The translations under genes and the position numbers were made by a program. The notes under the pieces are model-generated. The model did not search any database. It was given only the letters and a program-made list of their open reading frames with translations, and was not told the origin of the DNA. From positions 1 to 14,526 of the forward strand of contig SDVU01000354.1 of assembly GCA_016256075.1 (NCBI GenBank): a stretch of 14,526 bases of DNA, in the 5' to 3' direction. This stretch comes from Dictyocoela muelleri (taxonomy: Eukaryota > Microsporidia). Every line of letters starts with the position of its first letter. Position 1 is the stretch's first letter. Shown here piece by piece: positions 1 through 9,108 of this stretch.

Positions 1-77
1 TATACTCATAATAACTACTATATTTAGTCCTTTTTGCGGAGCAAAAAAGACTAAATATAGTAGTAATTATGAGTATA
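1..77. repeat. Left-edge hairpin (fold-back palindrome)
   Basis: Two 37-nt arms (1-37 and 41-77) pair around a GGA loop with only two mismatches. The loop-proximal core, ACTATATTTAGTC, then a T run and GC, is shared with the hairpin at the right edge. The palindrome starts at base 1, so the window edge coincides with the hairpin edge and the true outer extent cannot be seen. Confidence 0.9.
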
Positions 78-83
78 TGAGCA

Positions 84-190
84 ACGAATCCGAAAACCTT
101 CTTTATCAGAAGATTTCTTGCTTCTTTCAATATACTTACATTACCCATCCTCAATTCTTTTGAGTGGCACAAACCGTTTTAGAACCAAAT
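84..190 (+). repeat. Terminal inverted repeat block, left copy
   Basis: This 107-bp block matches the reverse complement of 14341-14447 with about nine mismatches and no gaps, roughly 91% identity by eye. It lies just inside the edge hairpin. Well-conserved stretches include TTGAGTGGCA and CCGTTTTAGAACCAAA. Homology stops sharply after the AACCAAA end. I find no coding potential or known RNA in it. It could be one arm of a palindromic repeat of about 300 bp centred on the hairpin, or a subterminal sequence of a linear molecule. Confidence 0.9.
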
Positions 191-1248
191 CTTTCTCATA
201 AATGATAAAAAAAGACCTTCATTATTCTTAATTATTCTGTTTTCTGATATTAAAGAATATATTTTGTAGGCGGTGAATAATATTTATTAAGAGAGATTTT
301 TGGATTGTATTGTAACAATTTTATCTCCTAAGTACATTCAAAATAATGATTTTAGGCGATTTTGTTCTCTCTTGTTTATATTTTTCTCCTGACTAAAACA
401 GAAGGTACTCTTTAAAGTCACTTCTATTTCTAAAACTATAATAAATATTTATATTTTTTGAATAATTACGGATGGGGAAATACAACCTATTAATATACTA
501 AAAGTCTTTTTTGAAACTATGATTTTCGAAAGAAAAATTTTTTGAAACCAAAAAGTATTTGTGAAGCTAGGAAAATGTGGTTTATTTTCACTCTATAATA
601 ATCACGTAAGTTCTATAATATTAATAAAACTGCATCGTAATTTAACATAAATTCCCACAGAACATGTGACTAAATTCTTTCATTGTTATACGAAAACTAA
701 ATGCACTATAATCTGTATGCTCCTAATTAAAGCAATATTTCGAAATAAAATATATTGGCGAAAAATATAGATCATGTATTTATTCTATTTATTTTTATAA
801 TTTTTATCTAAGTGTTTTTGATCCTATCCTTGAACGATTAATTCTTTCTAGGCCTAGTATATAATGTTAAATACATTTTGCAGTGTAGCAAATTTTAACT
901 TAGAAAAATTTACTGACTTGTTAAGACAGATAAAATTAATGTAATAAAATGAAATCTTACAGCATAGAAAAGGAATTTTAATAACAAGAATATATAACAG
1001 AACCTGTTTTACTCTAAATTGTATAAAATATTAAAACGTATAATGAACTAGAATTTAAATAAATTTCTAGGTAATTTAATGTTTTGGAGGGTCGATAATT
1101 ACGTTTTTCTATAAACAATTGTTTTCGTTATATTTTATTTAGCATTTAACAAAAAAAAAAAAGTTCGGTAATTTTTAGCAAAAATTAGTATAAAAATCTT
1201 AATAATCTTATAGCGAAAATAGATTTTTCGCCGATAAATGAAAAAAAA
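191..1248. other. AT-rich stretch, nothing recognised
   Basis: Both strands are broken by frequent stops in all frames. I see no convincing gene, RNA or repeat. A small palindrome, CTAGGCCTAG, lies near 849-858. The part nearest the MULE remnant may hold its eroded 5' end, but no terminal inverted repeat could be matched to the other side. Confidence 0.5.
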
Positions 1249-2307
1249 ATTGCCAGTATAGAAATAAATGCTTAAATATAACACAATAAGGATTAAAATT
1301 ACGAGAACAGGGCGTAAAAAAGTATGAAAATTACACTGAAGATATCTCTGAAAATGTAAAACATACATTTGCCAATGAAATATTCATACAATAGATACCA
1401 GACGAGAAGATGTAAATCGAATTGTTGTATTTACAACAAAAACACATTTATTTCATTTAAGTATCGCCAATATTGGTCGTGCGATGAAACGTTCTACGCC
1501 TTCCTACGACAGTTTCATAAAATATATTCGATTTATGCCATAATAAAAAGATAGAGTTGGTCTTAAGGTTTTTTCATTAGAGAAGTAGAGATATGAACAG
1601 TCAGATGAAGGGCTTTTCAAGATAATAAAAGAGAAGGCTAATTTTTCTGCACTGAAATACATTTCAAATGACACTGAAATGTCGGCTTTACTGGCTTAAA
1701 AAAGTATTTCCAGAAACTCCTTATTTACTTTTTTATCTTACTAAAATATTTATTGAGGCAAATTCAGAAAATCAGTATTTCAAATGAATTCCGGTAAATT
1801 CTTTTTACAAGACAAGCATTTAAAGTTATAATTGCCCATCCATTTCTCTTACTAAAATTTAAAAGATGAAATTAAAAAGGTTGATTTTTTTTTTGTGAAT
1901 GAGTATCCGGATATATTTTTAATTAAGTTATTCCGTGATTGGTTTAAAAAGCATATTTGAAAGAACTATATGATGATGATGTTTATTTTTCAGTATTTTC
2001 TATCGAGTTACCGTCGGTACTAAAGCGAGTAAAACTAAACATCCTCAAAACCAATAATAGTTTTGAGAGATGACATAGGCCATTAGATAAAAACGTGGTA
2101 AATGCGCATCACAGTATATATGAGATCGGAAAGGAATTCAAAAAGCAACATGTAAAAGTCGAGAACAATTTAAGCAAACTAATTTATTGTGGTACCGAAA
2201 ATATGAACACCCTGGACATTGTGTTTCTCGATATTTTAAACGTATATTCATCATATTACGGAATGTATTATTTGTTCTTTGATGCTAGCTATCTCGAAAT
2301 AAAATAA
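1249..2307 (+). pseudogene. Broken MULE (Mutator-like) transposase
   Basis: A decayed MULE transposase spread over several frames. WSCDETF followed by KIYSIYA (about 1474-1536) fits the family's CDGTF and IYSIHG block, with the first catalytic Asp at 1483. NDTEMSALLA (Asp at 1670) fits the second Asp motif DFExA about 62 residues later. The C-terminal part is best preserved: LKTNNSFER, a stop, then HRPLDKNVVNAHHSIYEIG (about 2041-2130) matches the usual RTNNxxExWHRxLN hallmark, and this frame runs to a stop at 2305-2307. A possible FLYWCH-like zinc-finger remnant lies at about 1249-1370, but only about 40 residues separate it from the DDE domain, fewer than usual, so it is either deleted or misassigned. 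Several in-frame stops and frame changes make it non-functional. Terminal inverted repeats were not found. Confidence 0.75.
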
Positions 2308-3899
2308 TTTTAAAATGAATTGATAAAAAACTGTTTTTTTAATTTTTTTTTTGAATTCATATGAAACTGAATTCGTGTCTTAAAACCTGTTATTATGCCA
2401 TTTTTCTGGCATGAAAACGTGGTTAGTCCGCTTTCCTGGCATAACTTTAGCAAGCCATCTTGTATATTTTGGGACTCATGGCTTCAATTGTTATTGAAAT
2501 AATGATCTTGTAGTTTAAATTTTATAAGAAAAACTATGTAGTTTAGAATTATTGTTTGTTTCGAGAGCTCATAGATTATTAGTGATAGTTTCACCATGCT
2601 ATTTACCGAGAGTATATACCCGTTAATGAAGTAAAAAGTTAACAATGATTTAAACTGCCTATTTGAACGATGATGTATCCTAACTATGTAAACTTTTATT
2701 TTAATTTTAAACTCACTTTTTTACTAATTATAAGTTTTACTCCTTTATTTTCTCTTTGATCGCAATAATAGTATTATCATATAAAATTAAAAAAAAACAA
2801 GATTTTGTGTCATTGGTGATTTCCTATGACATCTAAATCAGAATTTTTTTACCTAAATCAATTTTTGCAGAATGTTCTATCAGAAATCATTTCCGATAAA
2901 TATTTTTTTTCAAGATTTTCAAAAACTATTAAATTTAATTTGCATATAAATTTCGTTACAGTGTTCTTTAGAATACATTCAAATTTTCTTATTGTATGTT
3001 TTGTTGGCTCGTTGCTGATGTTATAAGAAAAGTATTTCTATTAAATCCTAATTATTTTTCATCATAAAATTATAATCTATAGATGATGTAGAACAAGTGT
3101 CGAATGAGATTATACGGTTACTATTATTCCCCAATTTAAAATGTAAATATGTCAAATAAAAATAATTTTTCTAAGATTTATTTTAGTATTCATGTTTTTT
3201 TTTTGCGCAATGCAATCTTTTTAATGTGAGTTTACGATGGTTATGTCAAAAAATCACCATTTGCTAAAAATATACACCTCTCTATAATAATTAATTTTTT
3301 ATTGAAAAAAAGAAAAAAGGTAAAAAGTGAACAAATTGATGATTTTATGTTCGGATATAAGAGCACTAAAGTAAATAGTAATGACTATTGTTTCCTAAAC
3401 TGAATATTGAATTGTTATTTCTTTAGAAAAAAATCAAATTTCTAATGAAATTAAATCAAAAAGATCGATTGCTGGTGGAAATTTAGAAAGAATAAAAAAA
3501 TTAGAAAATAAAAAAAATGGAAGGCTTTGATATTTTTATAAATCGGTTTTAATTTCTTTAGAAGAACCATCGAGGTGTTACAGGGTGCAATTAGACTAGA
3601 TATTTAATGATTCAGTTTTATATTTTAATGGGTGCTTTTTTTTAAAAAATGAGTATTTTGAGAAATAGACATTTTGAGACTCCACGGTTTTTGATATATG
3701 TAAACCACAGCATTTTGTTGCAGGTGAAACATTTCAAATAAATCATTGTTATATTTTGCTTCCTTAATAATTATGAAATTTTCAGCATCGTTGATTTTTT
3801 CGAATATCTGTGCAAAACCAATGTTGCTTTCTGATATAAATTTAGTAAAATTTTTTTCTCGGGTATTCCAAATGATATGGGATCTTCAGCAAGTCTTTT
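2308..3899. other. AT-rich stretch without recognisable genes
   Basis: Apart from the hairpin at 2390-2450 I see no supported gene or RNA. The short open frames (for example near 2826-3026) are rich in Phe, Ile and Asn, as expected of AT-rich noncoding DNA. They have no CCC/GGG motif before the ATG and no family resemblance I can name. Confidence 0.5.
2390..2450. repeat. Small hairpin cluster with TGGCAT arms
   Basis: TTATGCCA is followed by TTCTGGCAT and, about 40 nt later, CCTGGCATAAC, giving one left arm that can pair with either of two right arms. It sits about 90 bp after the MULE transposase stop and could belong to that element's 3' end. No matching copy was found 5' of the transposase. 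Confidence 0.45.
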
Positions 3900-4420
3900 G
3901 GTACTGAGTCCGTTAAGGTAAAAATAGTTTTTTTTCGAATAACTATTTTAGATTTTTATATTGATGAAAAAGCCTATAAAAAATATAAATAAAATGATAC
4001 GTAAAATAAATATTATATTAATATTAATAAAAGACGCTGAATATCTTTTCTACAATAATATTATATCACATGAAAAATTTAAAGTCAAAAAACTTTCTTA
4101 AAATTTAATTTAAAATAATTTTTATTATATTCTATTGTTTTTTTATTTTTATTTACCATAATAAACCCAAATAAGGTAATCAAAAAATGATAGAATTTTT
4201 TTTTAAAAAAGAAATCGTCGTGATAGCAGCAGAAATTCAGTTTATAAGAAAAAAAACATTTTTTTATTACAAGGTCTTTTCCTAAAATAAAAATATTAAT
4301 AATTTTTTCCTTTAAGACGCGTTTTCTGCAATTATCATGTCAAAATCATTATAAAAACATATTTTATCATTTTGATAAACTTTGATGTCTAATTTTTGGT
4401 CATTTGGGGGACTCGGTACC
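3900..4420. mobile_element. Non-autonomous DNA element (MITE-like), probably Merlin type
   Basis: The ends are short inverted repeats: GGTACTGAGTCC at 3900-3911 and the complement of GGTACCGAGTCC at 4409-4420 (11 of 12 match). The flanking 8-mers AGTCTTTT (3892-3899) and AGTATTTA (4421-4428) agree at six of eight positions, which fits the 8-bp target duplication of Merlin/IS1016-like elements. The GGTA start also resembles the end of Merlin copy 1. The interior is AT-rich with no transposase trace. The short match in AT-rich DNA keeps this tentative. Confidence 0.45.
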
Positions 4421-4874
4421 AGTATTTATCATTCTATATTAGGATAACCATTATGAATTTCCATTCTTTTTATTGTTTCTTCTATCGCGTACTTATATTA
4501 ACTAGTGTGACAAAATTTTTAAGTTTGAGATTTATAAGAATCTTTGGTATCTAAAAATAGATTGTGCAGGATATTTTATGACCCAATATTTATTTGAATG
4601 GTTTGTTTGTATTGTTGAAGGTTTGATGAATGTGAGTATTTCATCAGAACATAAAGATTTCAACGTTGAAAATTGTAGTTTCGTTCAATTGTTACAATTG
4701 AAAAGTATCTCGGAATGTGCTTATTGCCAGAAATATGTCTATTTACAATATTCAAACATAGTAATTCTCTTCTAATTTTCAACTCTGTATTTGGTAGATT
4801 GCAGTCAACTTGTATATACCTTGTAGGTGTTATAGTTGTATTATTAGATAAATATTCAATTTCGTATAAAATTT
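4421..4874. other. Intergenic spacer, nothing certain
   Basis: Open frames of about 60 codons overlap on both strands around 4540-4775. Neither resembles a family I know, and neither has a CCC/GGG start signal. I treat them as chance. Confidence 0.4.
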
Positions 4875-4888
4875 GGTAGTGGTACCAG

Positions 4889-5177
4889 AATACGGCAATT
4901 TTTTTAGTAATTTATTACTTAATAAAGTAGTATTTAAATTATATAAACATTGTATAATATTCTAATAACTATTCATCAATATTTCCCGTATAACTTATTA
5001 ATAAAAATATATATACTTTAAAAAATTCACCAGAAGAGAATTTTTTAAAGTGTATATATTTTTATTAATAAGTTTTACTTAAAAACAATAATGAACAGTT
5101 ATTAGAATATTATACAATGTTTATATAATTTAAATACTACTTTATTAAGTAAATTATTACTAAAAAAATTAACCGTT
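4889..5177. repeat. Fold-back at the left end of Merlin copy 1
   Basis: Arms of about 140 bp (4889-5028 and 5038-5177) pair around a 9-nt loop with few mismatches. The same arm sequence recurs in the right-end fold-back, so the element carries four related arms, two at each end in opposite orientation. Confidence 0.9.
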
Positions 5178-5226
5178 TTCTTCTAAATTTTGTAAAAATA
5201 ATTATTTATTTTTAAATTATAATAAA

Positions 5227-5230
5227 CCCC
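5227..5230 (+). promoter_or_regulatory. CCCC motif before transposase ATG
   Basis: AAACCCCTC immediately precedes the ATG at 5233-5235. CCC-like motifs just upstream of the start codon are an established microsporidian signal. The same arrangement is seen at Merlin copy 2 and at the TMEM208-like gene here. It was used to choose the start. Confidence 0.6.
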
Positions 5231-5232
5231 TC

Positions 5233-6035
5233 ATGTCAAACATAAAAAATATAAATTCAATAATTCTGGATGATTTCTCAGCATAATTACGCACAGATGT
5301 AGTTTTAAAACGAGTCTTATATAGGGTAGGGAATTATCATTCTAATAAAAAGGTGTTCAAATTGTCAAAGACTTGTATATATGTCTTCATGTGTTATAAA
5401 AGAGTACGTAGTCTGCACAAAACTCTGCAATAAAAAGCATTTCCCAGGTCATCAACGGTTATATACAATAGTGAATTATCTAATAGAACCTTTTTATTAT
5501 TTTTGCACTGTTATTATCATAATAACTGTGCGATTAATACATTTTTAACACTTTTAGACATTGGCAGAAAAACGATATTCGCATTTAAGAAAAAGATTAA
5601 GAATATTATTTGCAGAAAATACGATAAAAAAGCAAAAATGTTAGGTTGCGAAGGCCAAATATTATAATTGATAAAATATTGATAGCTAAAAGGAAGTATA
5701 ATAAAGATCGAAAATTGGTCAAGTTTTTGTTTTCGGTATATTTAAAATAGGAACAGGCCTGTGTCATCTAGAAGTTATATAGATAAGACAAAAGGGAGTT
5801 TCTAAAAATAATAAAAAAATATGCTGATAATCTACAGTTATAATTACAGATATCACAAAAGCTATTCAGTGTTAAGATCAATTGAATTCTACACTATACA
5901 ATTAAACACAGGAAAAACTTTGTTGACCCTAAAGATAAAAATATCCATACGCAAACTATCGATTTATTATGGGATATTTTTGAAATGAAAAAGCACTTGG
6001 AATATGGTATAGCTTGGAATAAAATAAATACATAA
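5233..6035 (+). pseudogene. Broken Merlin transposase (IS1595/ISXO2-like), copy 1
   Basis: A DDE transposase remnant that would have cut and joined the element's ends. The start is the ATG behind CCCC. A zinc-ribbon trace RCSNC...CTKLC lies at about 5351-5430, and TVIYNSELSNRTFLLFL, in a different frame, at about 5460-5515 fits the segment after it. IIIDKILIAKRKYNKDR (about 5661-5711) matches the IEIDE...KRKYNxGR block with the first catalytic Asp at 5670 but Lys in place of Glu. GTGLCHLEV follows, and ITD with the second Asp at 5849 fits the ITDxWKAY motif about 60 residues later. The C-terminus HYTIKHRKNFVDPKDKNIHT then QTIDLLWDIFEMKKH (about 5902-6000) is the family's VNHSxxFVDP...HTQxIExxW signature with Asp instead of the final acidic Glu. 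These blocks fall in three frames with several stops, so it is dead. Confidence 0.85.
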
Positions 6036-6190
6036 TACAAAGTATTCTCATATTTTAAGGGAAAAAATATTTCTATCTAAGAGTCTATAAAATTGTAAGG
6101 TCATAATAAATCATTTTTAAGGAATTTTATTTAAAATGTAAAATCAACAATTTTTTTTCCAAATGTACATTTTGCTTATAATTTTAATAC

Positions 6191-6432
6191 ACGGCCAATT
6201 TTTTTTATAAAAATTTTCCTAATAAAGAAGTCAATAAATTATATAAACATTTGTACAATATTAAAATAACTGTTCATCAATATTTTTCAATATAACTTAT
6301 TAATATAATATTTTTATTAATAAGTTTACTGAAAAATATTTATGAATCTGTTATTAAAATATTATACAAATGTTTATATAATTTTAAGACTTCATTATTA
6401 AGTAAATTATTACTAAAAAATTAACCGTATTC
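6191..6432. repeat. Fold-back at the right end of Merlin copy 1
   Basis: Arms of about 115-120 bp (roughly 6191-6306 and 6312-6432) pair around a very short loop. The sequence is related to the left fold-back (shared ATAAATTATATAAACATT-type and AACTTATTAATA segments). It is shorter, with more mismatches and a few gaps. Confidence 0.85.
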
Positions 6433-6445
6433 TGGTACTAGTACC

Positions 6446-7523
6446 TAATATTTTTTTTGTCTTTGAATTCAAATTGACATAGTTCGATGAATATGAACTA
6501 TTTAAAGATAAATGAGAAATGCGAAATGAGAAATAAATACATTCTTATTGAAATAACTTTTATTAAACATTATCTCTATTTAAAGATCGTTTTATTTTAT
6601 GTTTGTTTATGAAACATAATTGTTTCATAATCGTATATTGAAACTTATTGTTTTAAAGACTTTTATGAAAGATCATAAGTTTTAGATTCCGTTTTCGTAT
6701 CATTGCGTATAATGGTATGTGACAGCTACTACTTTTATTTCCATTATTCAGTCACACATAAAAACATTTACACATTCAACTTGATCAATATAACACTAAC
6801 AATTCATGAATGATTTCGGTTATTTTATTGATACTTTTTGCCATGGAATAAATTTTGTGTTTACTATTACAAAGGCAAAGACATAAAAAAATAGAAAATT
6901 TATAAATGCACTTGAAAAGAGAAAACATTAATGATATAGACTGCTATCGACAACCATCTAGCCATATTCACGTTTTCTGAAATTACTAAAATACATGTAT
7001 GCCATTTTTAACTATTATTATAAATAAATAGGGATTAAAAAAAATTATAAAGAAAGCATTATTCCTCGTTCATACTGCTAAATTTTTTTATGGATGAAAA
7101 GACAAAAACAAATATCTCGGTATTATATAAGTTAATTTGAAAATGTTTGTATCTTATTATTAGAAATAAATATAGACATTTTTGCATTTATCTGTTAAAA
7201 AATACCGTAGTATTCGTTTTTTTTCACCAAGAAAAAAATTGGGCAGTATGAAGATTAGATCCTTATTTTCTTTATTTGAAACACTCATTGATAGCCAGTA
7301 GAAATCCTGCCAGAATATTAATAATTCCAGAACAATCAACCATAAGAGATTGACACGCCGTCTCACAATATATAAACATATTTTCATTTTAATTTCATTA
7401 TGAATAACATGGTTTTTTATTAAAATTAATTTAATCAGATATTTATAGTAAAAATGACTTTAATTTGAGAATTCACAATATGCATCAGAATTTTCGAATT
7501 AAAACATAAATTTTATAATAATC
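6446..7523. other. AT-rich spacer, nothing recognised
   Basis: No gene or RNA is supported. A 24-nt hairpin (TTATGAAACA, 4-nt loop, TGTTTCATAA) lies near 6608-6632. The open frame on the minus strand around 7160-7387 has no start signal and no family resemblance, so I leave it out. Confidence 0.5.
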
Positions 7524-7921
7524 AGTTCGATAGCTCAGTGGTTAATACTTTTGAATATAAAATTTGAGTTTCATAGTTCGAATTATTTAAATCAATTCAT
7601 TAAAAATCAAAAATGACATCGAGCGTTCAATAACTATATCCGTAGTTCAAGTTGGTTTTGTGTATATTTTAGACTTGCTTAAAATATGGCAATGAAGCAG
7701 AATTGACTATCTGGTTGTGGAATATGTGTGGAAACAAAAATTACTCAAAAGTAGTGAAACTAAAAAGATTAGAAAAATTTTATAATTAATGTATCTTGCT
7801 GAGTCATTGATCAAATAAAATCGCGCAAATAAAATCGCAGGATGGGTAATAAGTGACGTATACTTGAACTTATGCATTAAAGAATAAAGTGATAACAAAC
7901 AGAAGTTCGGTAATTATAGAT
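7524..7921 (+). repeat. tRNA-headed SINE-like repeat, copy 1
   Basis: The head carries an A box, TAGCTCAGTGG (7531-7541), and a B-box-like TAGTTCGAATT (7574-7584). They are 43 nt apart, the spacing found in a tRNA. The would-be anticodon arm TTTGA-ATATAAA-ATTTG aligns with that of copy 2. The stems are eroded, so it is not a working tRNA. The body (about 7595-7881, perhaps to 7960) aligns with copy 2 along its length, including AATGACAT, CAATGAAGCAGA, AAAAGTAG and ATCGCG. There is no coding capacity. The head-plus-body layout fits a tRNA-derived SINE transcribed by RNA polymerase III; the 3' end is uncertain. Confidence 0.65.
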
Positions 7922-8213
7922 ATTTCCAGCATTCATAAATAAGAAATATAATTATCTTTTTATAATAGAAAATCCACTTTTTTCAAAGTTGGACATTGAA
8001 TTATTATAATTTCAGTAAAAATCCGAGTTAATGCGCGATAGTTATTAATAATTCGAGTATTTTTTATATTTTCATTAATTTAACTATTTTATATTTTTAA
8101 TAATTTAACTATTTTGTTATAACTATATCAATTACATAAAAAAAATATTATTTTAAACACAAATATTAAAGAATAAAATTAGAAATATATTTTTATATAC
8201 TTTAACAACAGAA

Positions 8214-8615
8214 CTACCATTTTCGATAACCAGGCATGTCTCTTATCCAAAATTCATAATAAACCGAAAAAGGTACGAAAACAAAAACAAAATATGAATA
8301 ATTAAAAAACAATCCTAAAATCTTTGCAACCCATGATATCCACAAAATATCTCTTATAACCGATATAATTCCTTTTCTTGTCAAATCTACGCCAGGATAT
8401 TCAAGCAAGCCATTTTTATATTTCGGTTTTGATATGTATAGCAATATTCCACCACAGATAAGTTCGATCAATGTGTAAATAAATATTAATAATTGGAATG
8501 ATGAGAGAAGCATTATCACAAATGCAAATGATGAGGTTAGCATTGATATTTTTTCGATTTGATATCTAATACGGATGTTTTTGAAAAGTATTTTTTTAGC
8601 AGATTTATTTGACAT
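8214..8615 (-). CDS. TMEM208/SND2-like ER membrane protein
   Basis: A complete 133-residue frame and the only intact gene seen. TMEM208 (yeast Snd2/Env10) is an ER membrane protein of the SRP-independent route that brings membrane proteins to the ER. Features in order: a basic start MSNKSAKKILFKNIR; a hydrophobic block at about 25-61 that can hold two membrane spans; a polar loop with KYKNGLLEYPGVDLTRKG (66-82), which fits the family's DGxLxDGGxDL-type loop; then IRDILWISWVAKILGLF (88-103), matching DVIxxTxxVQxLS, and YFVFVFVPFSVYYEFWI (108-124), matching the last span YLVxPxxxxYxLW. The protein ends at RKW, without the long basic tail of animal and plant homologues (about 170 residues), so it is a compact form. 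The ATG follows directly after TTAATCCCC, a microsporidian-type start signal. No partner genes flank it. I inferred the family from the residue pattern; a search would confirm it. Confidence 0.82.
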   Translation of the reverse strand: MSNKSAKKILFKNIRIRYQIEKISMLTSSFAFVIMLLSSFQLLIFIYTLIELICGGILLYISKPKYKNGLLEYPGVDLTRKGIISVIRDILWISWVAKILGLFFNYSYFVFVFVPFSVYYEFWIRDMPGYRKW

Positions 8616-8619
8616 GGGG
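8616..8619 (-). promoter_or_regulatory. CCCC motif abutting the TMEM208-like start codon
   Basis: On the coding strand TTAATCCCC lies directly against the ATG. CCC-like motifs within a few bases of the start are established for microsporidian genes. It supports this ATG as the true start and the lineage assignment. Confidence 0.65.
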
Positions 8620-8664
8620 ATTAAGGTTGTTATAAAAAATATTTTTCAAAAACAGGTGAACAAA

Positions 8665-8785
8665 ATATGATTTTAATTTTTATAATTTTAATCAATATGA
8701 TTTTATTAATATGATTTTAATTAATATAATTTTAATTAATATAATTTTAATTAACATAATTTTATTAAATATAATTTTGCATTTA
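8665..8785. repeat. AT minisatellite, unit about 16 bp
   Basis: About seven imperfect tandem copies of a unit like AATATAATTTTAATT, with variants such as AATATGATTTTATT. It lies 50-170 bp upstream of the TMEM208-like start codon and could lie in its promoter region. I see no evidence that it is functional. Confidence 0.75.
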
Positions 8786-9103
8786 AAATTTTTTTAATTT
8801 TTCAATATGAACCTTTGCTTTAGCGCCACTCTACAAGTAACAAATATTCTTTAGGAAAATAACAAACCGATACTGATTAATACAAAGAGACTTAAAATAT
8901 TCTGAAGTGTAATTCATATGTATTGACTTTTTATAATATAAATCATGATTTTTGTCAAAATGCTACATTATAGGTTATTTCGGACTCGCTATAACAAATA
9001 TATACTGCTGAAAAATAATCAGGATTTCTTTCGAAAAATGGACGCAACCGTAAAATTTGGGATTTTTTAAAAAAATCCAAAAATATACGCATAAGGTATT
9101 TAA

Positions 9104-9107
9104 CCCC
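9104..9107 (+). promoter_or_regulatory. CCCC motif before Merlin copy 2 ATG
   Basis: TTTAACCCCT directly precedes the ATG at 9109-9111, the same arrangement as at Merlin copy 1 and the host TMEM208-like gene. It decides the start. Confidence 0.6.
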
Positions 9108-9108
9108 T

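Larger units (their letters stand above)
4875..6445 (+). mobile_element. Merlin-superfamily DNA transposon, copy 1
   Basis: The element is bounded by inverted ends: GGTAGTGGTACCAGAATACG at 4875 and the complement of GGTACTAGTACCAGAATACG ending at 6445. Flanking 8-mers TAAAATTT (4867-4874) and TAATATTT (6446-6453) match at seven of eight, the duplication size known for Merlin and IS1595-type elements. Each end is a long fold-back (4889-5177 and 6191-6432), and between them lies a broken IS1595/ISXO2-like transposase (5233-6035). It is about 1.57 kb and no longer able to encode its own enzyme. The TIR differs from that of copies 2 and 3, so it is a separate family. Confidence 0.85.
8616..9040. 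other. Upstream spacer of the TMEM208-like gene
   Basis: It holds the start-proximal CCCC motif and the AT minisatellite at about 8665-8785, and beyond that AT-rich DNA with no further gene signal up to Merlin copy 2. Confidence 0.5.

Noticed and set aside
1135-1368. Minus-strand 77-codon open frame
   Set aside because: Overlaps the MULE remnant on the opposite strand; it is a chance frame in AT-rich DNA with no start motif or family likeness.
1399-1500. Alternative frame over the MULE start reading SIANIGRAMKRSTPSYDS
   Set aside because: It overlaps the WSCDETF frame, which carries the expected catalytic Asp and the right distance to the second Asp; both cannot be the transposase at the same bases.
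2826-3026. 66-codon open frame starting MTSKSEFFYL
   Set aside because: Phe/Ile-rich translation of AT-rich DNA, no CCC/GGG motif before the ATG, no recognisable domain.
4578-4775. 65-codon open frame, with a stop-free reading of similar length on the other strand
   Set aside because: The two readings overlap and neither resembles a known protein; length is within chance.
7160-7387. Minus-strand 75-codon open frame
   Set aside because: No start signal, no family; another frame of the same DNA looks equally open.
7524-7595. A functional tRNA gene
   Set aside because: A-box and B-box-like sequences are present at the right spacing, but acceptor, D and T stems do not pair, and the same head recurs attached to a shared 300-bp body.
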